Shown piece after piece: positions 53,001 to 64,000 of a DNA stretch of 64,000 nt (its first letter is position 1; each line of letters starts with the position of its first letter). Both the position numbers and the translations under genes were made by a program. This stretch comes from Anthopleura xanthogrammica. Its lineage: Eukaryota > Cnidaria > Anthozoa > Actiniaria > Actiniidae. The notes below the pieces were generated by a model. It had not been told where the DNA came from and made no database searches. It saw only the letters and a program-made list of their open reading frames with translations. The DNA lies in the NCBI GenBank assembly GCA_964019055.1, contig OZ025213.1, positions 7,738,472-7,802,471 of the forward strand, given 5' to 3'.

Positions 53001-53161
53001 CCCGCGCATGCGCAGCTACAAAGTGAGGCACTTTACGATTTTTGAATTTGCCAATTTTGATCACGGAAATGGATTGCTGGCACGATTCTACCTATACATG
53101 GTCACGTTTATCTTGTGAAAATTCGGCAGTCTTCCCCTAGTTTTGGTGCCCGCGCATGCGC
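50054..53161 (-). repeat. 9-monomer block repeated at a 12-monomer (1776-bp) period
   Basis: Nine units at 50054-51385 match 51830-53161 (offset 1776 bp), with three other units (51386-51829) between them. Markers: GGCACCATTC (50119, 51896), two CACTTTAAG units, GCTGTCACG (50859, 52635) and GTGCGCGCGC (51074, 52850). Private changes: CTATAGATGG near 51021 and TTTTGCAGTC near 52530. Confidence 0.86.
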
Positions 53162-56100
53162 AGCTACAAAGTGAGGCACTTTACGATTTTGGAATTTGCC
53201 AATTTTGATCACGGAAATGGATTGCTGGCACGATTCTACCTATACATAGTCACGTTTATCTTGTGAAAATTCGGCAGTCTTCCCCTAGTTTTGGTGCCCG
53301 CGCATGCGCAGCTACAAAGTTAGGCACTTTACGATTTTGGAATTTGCCAATTTTAATCACGGAAATGGATTGCTGGCACGATTCTACCTATACATGGTCA
53401 CGTTTATCTTGTGAAAATTCGGCAGTCTTCCCCTAGTTTTGGTGCCCGCGCTGGCGCAGCTACAAAGTGAGGCACTTTACGATTTTTGAATTTGCAAATT
53501 TTGATCACGGAAATGGATTGCTGGCACGATTCTACCTATACATGGTCACGTTTATCTTGTGAAAATTCGGCAGTCTTCCCCTAGTTTTGGTGCCCGCGCA
53601 TGCGCAGCTACAAAGTTAGGCACTTTACGATTTTGGAATTTGACAATTTGGATCACGGAAATGGATTGCTGGCACGATTCTACCTATACATGGTCACGTT
53701 TATCTTGTGAAAATTCGGCAGTCTTCCCCTAGTTTTGGTGCCCGCGCATGCGCAGCTACAAAGTGAGGCACTTTACGATTTTTGAATTTGCAAATTTTGA
53801 TCAAGGAAATGAATTGCTGGCACGATTCTACCTATACATGGTCACGTTTATCTTTTGCAAATTCGGCAGTCTTCCCCTAGTTTTGGTGCCCGCGCATGCG
53901 CAGCTACAAAGTGAGGCACTTTACAATTTTTGAATTTGCCAATTTTAATCACGGAAATGGATTGCTGGCACGATTCTACCTATACATGGTCACGTTTATC
54001 TTTTGAAAATTCGGCAGTCTTCCCCTAGTTTTGGTGCCCGCGCATGCGCAGCTACAAAGATAGGCACTTTACGATTTTGGAATTTGACAATTTTGATCAC
54101 GGAATTGGATTGCTGGCGCGATTCTACCTATACATGGTCACGTTCACATTGTGAAAATTCGGCAGTCTTCCACTAGTTTTGGTGCCCGCGCATGCGCAGC
54201 TACAAAGATACGCACTTTACGATTTTGGAATTTGCCAATTTTTATCACGGAAATGGATTGCTGGCACGATTCTACCTATACATGGTCACGTTTATCTTGT
54301 GAAAATTCGGCAGTCTTCCCCTAGTTTTGGTGCCCGCGCATGCGCAGCTACAAAGTTAGGCACTTTACGATTTTGGAATTTGACAATTTTGATCACGGAA
54401 ATCGATTCCTTGCACGATTCTACCTATACAAGGTCACGTTTATCTTGTGAAAATTCGGCAGTCTTCCCCTAGTTTTGGTGCCCGCGCATGCGCAGCTACA
54501 AAGTAAGGCACTTTACGATTTTGGAATTTGTCAATTTTGATCACGGAAATGGATTGCTGGCACGATTCTACCTATACATGGTCACGTTTATCTTGTGAAA
54601 ATTCGGCAGTCTTCCCCTAGTTTTGGTGCCCGCGCATGCGCAGCTACAAAGTTAGGCACTTTACGATTTTGGAATTTGCAAATTTTGATCACGGAAATGG
54701 ATTGCTGGCACGATTCTACCTATACATGGTCACGTTTATCTTGTGAAAATTCGGCAGTCTTCCCCTAATTTTGGTGCCCGCGCATACGCAGCTACAAAGT
54801 GAGGCACTTTACGATTTTTGAATTTGCAAATTTTGATAACGGAAATGGATTGCTGGCACGATTCTACCTATACATGGTCACGTTTATCTTTTGCAAATTC
54901 GGCAGTCTTCCCCTAGTTTTGGTGCCCGCGCATGCGCAGCTACAAAGTGAGGCACTTTACGATTTTGGAATTTGCCAATTTTGATCACGGAAATGGATTG
55001 CTGGCACGATTCTACCTATACATAGTCACGTTTATCTTGTGAAAATTCGGCAGTCTTCCCCTAGTTTTGGTGCCCGCGCATGCGCAGCTACAAAGTTAGG
55101 CACTTTACGATTTTGGAATTTGCCAATTTTAATCACGGAAATGGATTCCTGGCACGATTCTACCTATACATGGTCACGTTTATCTTGTGAAAATTCGGCA
55201 GTCTTCCCCTAGTTTTGGTGCCCGCGCTGGCGCAGCTACAAAGTGAGGCACTTTACGATTTTTGAATTTGCAAATTTTGATCACGGAAATGGATTGCTGG
55301 CACGATTCTACCTATACATGGTCACGTTTATCTTGTGAAAATTCGGCAGTCTTCCCCTAGTTTTGGTGCCCGCGCATGCGCAGCTACAAAGTTAGGCACT
55401 TTACGATTTTGGAATTTGACAATTTTGATCACGGAAATGGATTGCTGGCACGATTCTACCTATACATGGTCACGTTTATCTTGTGAAAATTCGGCAGTCT
55501 TCCCCTAGTTTTGGTGCCCGCGCATGCGCAGCTACAAAGTGAGGCACTTTACGATTTTTGAATTTGCAAATTTTGATCAAGGAAATGAATTGCTGGCACG
55601 ATTCTACCTATACATGGTCACGTTTATCTTTTGCAAATTCGGCAGTCTTCCCCTAGTTTTGGTGCCCGCGCATGCGCAGCTACAAAGTGAGGCACTTTAC
55701 AATTTTTGAATTTGCCAATTTTAAACACGGAAATGGATTGCTGGCACGATTCTACCTATACATGGTCACGTTTATCTTTTGAAAATTCGGCAGTCTTCCC
55801 CTAGTTCTGGTGCCCGCGCATGCGCAGCTACAAAGATAGGCACTTTACGATTTTGGAATTTGACAATTTTGATCACGGAATTGGATTGCTGGCGCGATTC
55901 TACCTATACATGGTCACGTTTACATTGTGAAAATTCGGCAGTCTTCCACTAGTTTTGGTGCCCGCGCATGCGCAGCTACAAAGATACGCACTTTACGATT
56001 TTGGAATTTGCCAATTTTTATCACGGAAATGGATTGCTGGCACGATTCTACCTATACATGGTCACGTTTATCTTGTGAAAATTCGGCAGTCTTCCCCTAG

Positions 56101-56426
56101 TTTTGGTGCCCGCGCATGCGCAGCTACAAAGTTAGGCACTTTACGATTTTGGAATTTGACAATTTTGATCACGGAAATCGATTCCTTGCACGATTCTACC
56201 TATACAAGGTCACGTTTATCTTGTGAAAATTCGGCAGTCTTCCCCTAGTTTTGGTGCCCACGCATGCGCAGCTACAAAGTAAGGCACTTTACGATTTTGG
56301 AATTTGTCAATTTTGATCACGGAAATGGATTGCTGGCACGATTCTACCTATACATGGTCACGTTTATCTTGTGAAAATTCGGCAGTCTTCCCCTAGTTTT
56401 GGTGCCCGCGCATGCGCAGCTACAAA
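53162..56426 (-). repeat. 12-monomer higher-order repeat, 1776 bp, about 1.8 copies
   Basis: 53162-54650 matches 54938-56426 at an offset of 1776 bp. Order of markers: TACATAGTCACG, TTTTAATC, the GCGCTGGCGC head, CAAGGAAATGAATTG, TTTACAATTTTTG, GGAATTGG with GGCGCGATTC and a GTTTACATTG or GTTCACATTG spacer, CCACTAG with GATACGC and TTTTTATCACGG, and the CCTTG/CAAGG subtype. Confidence 0.86.
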
Positions 56427-59081
56427 GTTAGGCACTTTACGATTTTGGAATTTGCAAATTTTGATCACGGAAATGGATTGCTGGCACGATTCTACCTATA
56501 CATGGTCACGTTTATCTTTTGCAAATTCGGCAGTCTTCCCCTAGTTTTGGTGCCCGCGCATGCGCAGCTACAAAGTGAGGCACTTTACAATTTTTGAATT
56601 TGCCAATTTTAATCACAGAAATGGATTGCTGGCACGATTCTACCTATACATGGTCATGTTTATCTTTTGAAAATTCGGCAGTCTTCCCCTAGTTTTGGTG
56701 CCCGCGCATGCGCAGCTACAAAGTTAGGCACTTTACGATTTTGGAATTTGACAATTTTGATCACGGAAATGGATTGCTGGCACGATTCTACCTATACATG
56801 GTCACGTTAATCTTGTGAAAATTCGGCAGTCTTCCCCTAGTTTTGGTGCCCGCGCATGCGCAGCTACAAAGTTAGGCACTTTACGATTTTGGAATTTGCC
56901 AATGTTGATCACGGAAATGGATTGCTGGCACGATTCTACATATACATGGTCACGTTTATCTTGTGAAAATTCGGCAGTCTTCCCCTAGTTTTGGTGCACG
57001 CGCATGCGCAGCTACAAAGTGAGGCACTTTACGATTTTTGAATTTGCAAATTTTGATCACGGAAATGGATTGCTGGCACGATTCTACCTATACATGGTCA
57101 CGTTTATCTTTTGCAAATTCGGCAGTCTTCCCCTAGTTTTGGTGCCCGCGCATGCGCAGCTACAAAGTGAGGCACTTTACAATTTTTGAATTTGCCAATT
57201 TTAATCACGGAAATGGATTGCTGGCACGATTCTACCTATACATGGTCACGTTTATCTTTTGAAAATTCGGCAGTCTTCCCCTAGTTTTGGTGCCCGCGCA
57301 TGCGCAGCTACAAAGTTAGGCACTTTACGATTTTGGAATTTGACAATTTTGATCACGGAAATGGATTGCTGGCACGATTCTACCTATACATGGTCACGTT
57401 TATCTTGTGAAAATTCGGCAGTCTTCCCCTAGTTTTGGTGCCCGCGCATGCGCAGCTACAAAGTGAGGCACTTTACGATTTTGGAATTTGACAATTTTGA
57501 TCACGGAAATGGATTGCTGGCACGATTCTACCTATACATGGTCACGTTTATCTTGTGAAAATTCGGCAGTCTTCCCCTAGTTTTGGTGCCCGCGCATGCG
57601 CAGCTACAAAGTGAGGCACTTTACAATTTTTGAATTTGCCAATTTTGATCACGGAATTGGATTGCTGGCGCGATTCTACCTATACATGGTCACGTTTACA
57701 TTGTGAAAATTCGGCAGTCTTCCACTAGTTTTGGTACCCGCGCATGCGCAGCTACAAAGATACGCACTTTACGATTTTGGAATTTGCCAATTTTTATCAC
57801 GGAAATGGATTGCTGGCACGATTCTACCTATACATGGTCACGTTTATCTTGTGAAAATTCGGCAGTCTTCCCCTAGTTTTGGTGCCCGCGCATGCGCAGC
57901 TACAAAGTTAGGCACTTTACGATTTTGGAATTTGCCAATTTTGATCACGGAAATCGATTCCTTGCACGATTCTACCTATACAAGGTCACGTTTATCTTTT
58001 GAAAATTCGGCAGTCTTCCCCTAGTTTTGGTGCCCGCGCATGCGCAGCTACAAAGTTAGGCACTTTACGATTTTGGAATTTGACAATTTTGATCACGGAA
58101 ATGAATTGCTGGCACGATTCTACCTATACATGGTCACGTTAATCTTGTGAAAATTCGGCAGTCTTCCCCTAGTTTTGGTGCCCGCGCATGCGCAGCTACA
58201 AAGTGAGGCACTTTACGATTTTGGAATTTGCCAATTTTGATCACGGAAATGGATTGCTGGCACGATTCTACCTATACATGGTCACGTTTATCTTGTGAAA
58301 ATTCGGCAGTCTTCCCCTAGTTTTGGTGCCCGCGCATGCGCAGCTACAAAGTTAGGCACTTTACGATTTTGGAATTTGCAAATTTTGATCACGGAAATGG
58401 ATTGCTGGCACGATTCTACCTATACATGGTCACGTTTATCTTGTGAAAATTCGGCAGTCTTCCCCTAGTTTTGGTGCCCGCGCATGCGCAGCTACAAAGT
58501 GAGGCACTTTACAATTTTTGAATTTGCCAATTTTGATCACGGAATTGGATTGCTGGCGCGATTCTACCTATACATGGTCACGTTTACATTGTGAAAATTC
58601 GGCAGTCTTCCACTAGTTTTGGTACCCGCGCATGCGCAGCTACAAAGATACGCACTTTACGATTTTGGAATTTGACAATTTTGATCACGGAAATGAATTG
58701 CTGGCACGATTCTACCTATACATGGTCACGTTAATCTTGTGAAAATTCGGCAGTCTTCCCCTAGTTTTGGTGCCCGCGCATGCGCAGCTACAAAGTGAGG
58801 CACTTTACGATTTTGGAATTTGCCAATTTTGATCACGGAAATGGATTGCTGGCACGATTCTACCTATACATGGTCACGTTTATCTTGTGAAAATTCGGCA
58901 GTCTTCCCCTAGTTTTGGTGCCCGCGCATGCGCAGCTACAAAGTTAGGCACTTTACGATTTTGGAATTTGACAATTTTGATCACGGAAATGGATTGCTGG
59001 CACGATTCTACCTATACATGGTCACGTTTATCTTGTGAAAATTCGGCAGTCTTCCCCTAGTTTTGGTGCCCGCGCATGCGC

Positions 59082-61300
59082 AGCTACAAAGTGAGGCACT
59101 TTACGATTTTGGAATTTGCCAATTTTGATCACGGAAATGGATTGCTGGCACGATTCTACCTATACATAGTCACGTTTATCTTGTGAAAATTCGGCAGTCT
59201 TCCCCTAGTTTTGGTGCCCGCGCATGCGCAGCTACAAAGTTAGGCACTTTACGATTTTGGAATTTGCCAATTTTAATCACGGAAATGGATTGCTGGCACG
59301 ATTCTACCTATACATGGTCACGTTTATCTTGTGAAAATTCGGCAGTCTTCCCCTAGTTTTGGTGCCCGCGCTGGCGCAGCTACAAAGTGAGGCACTTTAC
59401 GATTTTTGAATTTGCAAATTTTGATCACGGAAATGGATTGCTGGCACGATTCTACCTATACATGGTCACGTTTATCTTGTGAAAATTCGGCAGTCTTCCC
59501 CTAGTTTTGGTGCCCGCGCATGCGCAGCTACAAAGTTAGGCACTTTACGATTTTGGAATTTGACAATTTTGATCACGGAAATGGATTGCTGGCACGATTC
59601 TACCTATACATGGTCACGTTTATCTTGTGAAAATTCGGCAGTCTTCCCCTAGTTTTGGTGCCCGCGCATGCGCAGCTACAAAGTGAGGCACTTTACGATT
59701 TTTGAATTTGCAAATTTTGATCAAGGAAATGAATTGCTGGCACGATTCTACCTATACATGGTCACGTTTATCTTTTGCAAATTCGGCAGTCTTCCCCTAG
59801 TTTTGGTGCCCGCGCATGCGCAGCTACAAAGTGAGGCACTTTACAATTTTTGAATTTGCCAATTTTAATCACGGAAATGGATTGCTGGCACGATTCTACC
59901 TATACATGGTCACGTTTATCTTTTGAAAATTCGGCAGTCTTCCCCTAGTTTTGGTGCCCGCGCATGCGCAGCTACTAAGTTAGGCACTTTACGATTTTGG
60001 AATTTGACAATTTTGATCACGGAAATCGATTCCTTGCACGATTCTACCTATACAAGGTCACGTTTATCTTGTGAAAATTCGGCAGTCTTCCCCTAGTTTT
60101 GGTGCCCGCGCATGCGCAGCTACAAAGTTAGGCACTTTACGATTTTGGAATTTGACAATTTTGATCACGGAAATGGATTGCTGGCACGATTCTACCTATA
60201 CATGGTCACGTTTATCTTGTGAAAATTCGGCAGTCTTCCCCTAGTTTTGGTGCCCGCGCATGCGCAGCTACAAAGTGAGGCACTTTACGATTTTGGAATT
60301 TGCCAATTTTGATCACGGAAATGGATTGCTGGCACGATTCTACCTATACATAGTCACGTTTATCTTGTGAAAATTCGGCAGTCTTCCCCTAGTTTTGGTG
60401 CCCGCGCATGCGCAGCTACAAAGTTAGGCACTTTACGATTTTGGAATTTGCCAATTTTAATCACGGAAATGGATTGCTGGCACGATTCTACCTATACATG
60501 GTCACGTTTATCTTGTGAAAATTCGGCAGTCTTCCCCTAGTTTTGGTGCCCGCGCTGGCGCAGCTACAAAGTGAGGCACTTTACGATTTTTGAATTTGCA
60601 AATTTTGATCACGGAAATGGATTGCTGGCACGATTCTACCTATACATGGTCACGTTTATCTTGTGAAAATTCGGCAGTCTTCCCCTAGTTTTGGTGCCCG
60701 CGCATGCGCAGCTACAAAGTTAGGCACTTTACGATTTTGGAATTTGACAATTTTGATCACGGAAATGGATTGCTGGCACGATTCTACCTATACATGGTCA
60801 CGTTTATCTTGTGAAAATTCGGCAGTCTTCCCCTAGTTTTGGTGCCCGCGCATGCGCAGCTACAAAGTGAGGCACTTTACGATTTTTGAATTTGCAAATT
60901 TTGATCAAGGAAATGAATTGCTGGCACGATTCTACCTATACATGGTCACGTTTATCTTTTGCAAATTCGGCAGTCTTCCCCTAGTTTTGGTGCCCGCGCA
61001 TGCGCAGCTACAAAGTGAGGCACTTTACAATTTTTGAATTTGCCAATTTTAATCACGGAAATGGATTGCTGGCACGATTCTACCTATACATGGTCACGTT
61101 TATCTTTTGAAAATTCGGCAGTCTTCCCCTAGTTTTGGTGCCCGCGCATGCGCAGCTACTAAGTTAGGCACTTTACGATTTTGGAATTTGACAATTTTGA
61201 TCACGGAAATCGATTCCTTGCACGATTCTACCTATACAAGGTCACGTTTATCTTGTGAAAATTCGGCAGTCTTCCCCTAGTTTTGGTGCCCGCGCATGCG
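59082..61300 (-). repeat. 8-monomer higher-order repeat, 1184 bp, about 1.9 copies
   Basis: 59082-60265 matches 60266-61300. Markers: TACATAGTCACG (59164, 60348), GCGCTGGCGC (59371, 60555), CAAGGAAATGAATTG, TTTACAATTTTTG and the private GCTACTAAG (59970, 61154). The left arm has the GTAGC complement of GCTACTAAG once, at about 2217 (CTTAGTAGC). This supports the mirrored assignment of this region to about 2.2 kb. Confidence 0.86.
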
Positions 61301-62614
61301 CAGCTACAAAGTAAGGCACTTTACGATTTTGGAATTTGACAATTTTGATCACGGAAATGGATTGCTGGCACGATTCTACCTATACATGGTCACGTTTATC
61401 TTGTGAAAATTCGGCAGTTTTCCCCTAGTTTTGGTGCCCGCGCATGCGCAGCTACAAAGTTAGGCACTTTACGATTTTGGAATTTGCAAATTTTGATCAC
61501 GGAAATGGATTGCTGGCACGATTCTACCTATACATGGTCACGTTTATCTTGTGAAAATTCGGCAGTCTTCCCCTAGTTTTGGTGCCCGCGCATGCGCAGC
61601 TACAAAGTGAGGCACTTTACAATTTTTGAATTTGCCAATTTTAATCACGGAAATGGATTGCTGGCACGATTCTACCTATACATGGTCATGTTTATCTTTT
61701 GAAAATTCGGCAGTCTTCCCCTAGTTTTGGTGCCCGCGCATGCGCAGCTACAAAGCTAGGCACTTTACGATTTTGGAATTTGACAATTTTGATCACGGAA
61801 ATGGATTGCTGGCACGATTCTACCTATACATGGTCACGTTAATCTTGTGAAAATTCGGCAGTCTTCCCCTAGTTTTGGTGCCCGCGCATGCGCAGCTACA
61901 AAGTTAGGCACTTTACGATTTTAAAATTTGCCAATGTTGATCACGGAAATGGATTGCTGGCACGATTCTACCTATACATGGTCACGTTTATCTTGTGAAA
62001 ATTCGGCAGTCTTCCCCTAGTTTTGGTGCACGCGCATGCGCAGCTACAAAGTGAGGCACTTTACGATTTTTGAATTTGCAAATTTTGATCACGGAAATGG
62101 ATTGCTGGCACGATTCTACCTATACATGGTCACGTTTATCTTTTGCAAATTCGGCAGTCTTCCCCTAGTTTTGGTGCCCGCGCATGCGCAGCTACAAAGT
62201 GAGGCACTTTACAATTTTTGAATTTGCCAATTTTAATCACGGAAATGGATTGCTGGCACGATTCTACCTATACATGGTCACGTTTATCTTTTGAAAATTC
62301 GGCAGTCTTCCCCTAGTTTTGGTGCCCGCGCATGCGCAGCTACAAAGTTAGGCACTTTACGATTTTGGAATTTGACAATTTTGATCACGGAAATGGATTG
62401 CTGGCACGATTCTACCTATACATGGTCACGTTTATCTTTTGAAAATTCGGCAGTCTTCCCCTAGTTTTGGTGCCCGCGCATGCGCAGCTACAAAGTTAGG
62501 CACTTTAAGATTTTGGAATTTGCCAATTTTGATCACGGAAATGGATTGCTGGCACGATTCTACCTATACATGGTCACGTTTATCTTGTGAAAATTCGGCA
62601 GTCTTCCCCTAGTT

Positions 62615-63960
62615 TTGGTACCCGCGTATGCGCAGCTACAAAGTAAGGCACTTTACGATTTTGGAATTTGACAATTTTGATCACGGAAATGGATTGCTGG
62701 CACGATTCTACCTATACATGGTCACGTTTATCTTGTGAAAATTGGGCAGTCTTCCCCTAGTTTTGGTGCCCGCGCATGCGCAGCTACAAAGATACGCACT
62801 TTCCGATTTTGGAATTTGACAATTTTGATCACGGAATTGGATTGCTGGCGCGATTCTACCTATACATGGTCACGTTTACCTTGTAAAAATTCGGCAGTCT
62901 TACTCTAGTTTTGGTGCCCGCGCATGCGCAGCTACAAAGATACGCACTTTACGATTTTGGAATTTGCCAATTTTTATCACGGAAATGGATTGCTGGCACG
63001 ATTCTACCTATACATGGTCACGTTTATCTTGTGAAAATTCGGCAGTCTTCCCCTAGTTTTTGTGCCCGCGCATGCGCAGATACAAAGTTAGGCACTTTAC
63101 GATTTTGGAATTTGACAATTTTGATCACGGAAATGGATTCCCTGCACGATTCTACCTATACAAGGTCACGTTTATCTTGTGAAAATTCGGCAGTCTTCCC
63201 CTAGTTTTGGTGCCCGCGCATGCGCAGCTACAAAGTTAGGCACTTTACGATTTTGGAATTTGCAAATTTTGATCACGGAAATGGATTGCTGGCACGATTC
63301 TACCTATACATGGTCACGTTTACCTTGTAAAAATTCGGCAGTCTTACTCTAGTTTTGGTGCCCGCGCATGCGCAGCTACAAAGATACGCACTTTACGATT
63401 TTGGAATTTGCCAATTTTTATCACGGAAATGGATTGCTGGCACGATTCTACCTATACATGGTCACGTTTATCTTTTGAAAATTCGGCAGTCTTCCCCTAG
63501 TTTTGGTGCCCGCGCATGCGCAGCTACAAAGTTAGGCACTTTAAGATTTTGGAATTTGCCAATTTTGATCACGGAAATGGATTGCTGGCACGATTCTACC
63601 TATACATGGTCACGTTTATCTTGTGAAAATTCGGCAGTCTTCCCCTAGTTTTGGTGCCCGCGCATGCGCAGCTACAAAGTGAGGCACTTTACGATTTTGG
63701 AATTTGACAATTTTGATCACGGAAATGGATTGCTGGCACGATTCTACCTATACATGGTCACGTTTATCTTGTGAAAATTCGGCAGTCTTCCCCTAGTTTT
63801 GGTGCCCGCGCATGCGCAGCTACAAAGATACGCACTTTACGATTTTGGAATTTGACAATTTTGATCACGGAATTGGATTGCTGGCGCGATTCTACCTATA
63901 CATGGTCACGTTTACCTTGTAAAAATTCGGCAGTCTTACTCTAGTTTTGGTGCCCGCGCA
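62615..63960 (-). repeat. Mirror of the left window edge
   Basis: Rare markers of 1-612 recur here in reverse order. GGTACCCGCGTATGCGC at 62618 mirrors the GCGCATACGCGGGTACC head at 600-615. AAATTGGGCAGTC near 62740 mirrors the GCCCAATTTT at 485. TTACCTTGTAAAAATTC with TTACTCTAG (62876-62908, also about 63320 and 63912) mirrors GAGTAAG...TTTTTACAAGGTAAACG at 327-357. TTTTTATCACGG (about 62968, 63414) mirrors CCGTGATAAAAATT at 250. The GATACGC/TTACTCTAG pair is repeated in steps of 444 and 592 bp on the right but appears once on the left. Confidence 0.85.
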
Positions 63961-64000
63961 TGCGCAGCTACAAAGATACGCACTTTACGATTTTGGAATT

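Larger units (their letters stand above)
45763..54197 (-). repeat. Segmental duplication in right arm, copy 2 (~8.4 kb)
   Basis: Second copy of 32591-45466, shorter by about 4.4 kb. Most of the 38.2-43.5 kb higher-order cluster is missing or reduced to a few units (50942-51385 and 52718-53161). The 44283-44726 insertion (with the divergent GATAGGAAC unit) is also missing. It carries the only 1-bp indel in the right arm, near 47502. At 46190 a GCACGCGCATTTGCAG head replaces the ordinary head seen at 33020, and TTTTTGTGCCC at 46335 is private. Confidence 0.83.
24124..64000 (-). repeat. Inverted arm of the same 148-bp satellite array
   Basis: About 269 monomers of the same satellite, read on the complementary strand. 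The phase marker AGCTAC starts at 24155 and recurs every 148 bp. At 63670 it is only 1 bp out of phase after 267 units, explained by a single G deletion near 47502. The order of rare variants mirrors the forward arm, so this is an inverted copy of it and not an independent array. Near the junction (24.1-25.9 kb) the match to the complement of 20461-18.7 kb is almost base for base, apart from gains or losses of whole units. Units with CTTTTGCAAA appear only beyond 36.3 kb, as in the mirror of the left arm. Nothing but satellite is seen. Confidence 0.98.

Overview
This window holds one thing: a 148-bp satellite DNA, tandemly repeated end to end (about 432 copies). No protein-coding gene, RNA gene, transposon or unique sequence is visible. 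It must be eukaryotic heterochromatin-type DNA (centromeric, pericentromeric or subtelomeric), but I do not recognise the satellite family and cannot name the species. The monomer is about 45% GC (33 G and 33 C in 148) with 8 CpG dinucleotides, against about 7.4 expected, so CpG is not depleted.

Layout. Positions 1-24115 are about 163 monomers in one orientation, arbitrarily called forward. At 24116-24123 an 8-bp filler marks an orientation switch. Positions 24124-64000 are about 269 monomers in the opposite orientation. The two halves are not just two arrays facing each other. Rare variant units appear in mirrored order, so the right arm is an inverted copy of the left arm. The mirror starts at 20461 on the left, which pairs with 24124 on the right. 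This leaves a 3.65-kb stretch (20462-24115) that is not mirrored and acts as a spacer. The left edge of the window pairs with about 63.66 kb, so the window is nearly one whole unequal palindrome.

The inner 9 kb of the arms are nearly equal in length (left 11.35-20.46 kb, right 24.12-33.34 kb). The outer part has grown strongly on the right: 11.3 kb on the left corresponds to about 30 kb on the right. The growth comes from nested higher-order duplications of 3, 5, 6, 8, 9, 10 and 12 monomers and from a roughly 13.2-kb segmental tandem duplication.

Functionally, each normal monomer carries a self-complementary 12-mer (TGCGCATGCGCG) that fits the published NRF-1/P3A2/Ewg consensus YGCGCAYGCGCR and is also an alternating purine-pyrimidine tract. 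The monomer length is almost fixed: I found only three units with indels. It is close to the 147 bp of a nucleosome core. The short open readings are translations of the repeat, not genes. All comparisons were made by eye; identity values and exact counts were not computed.
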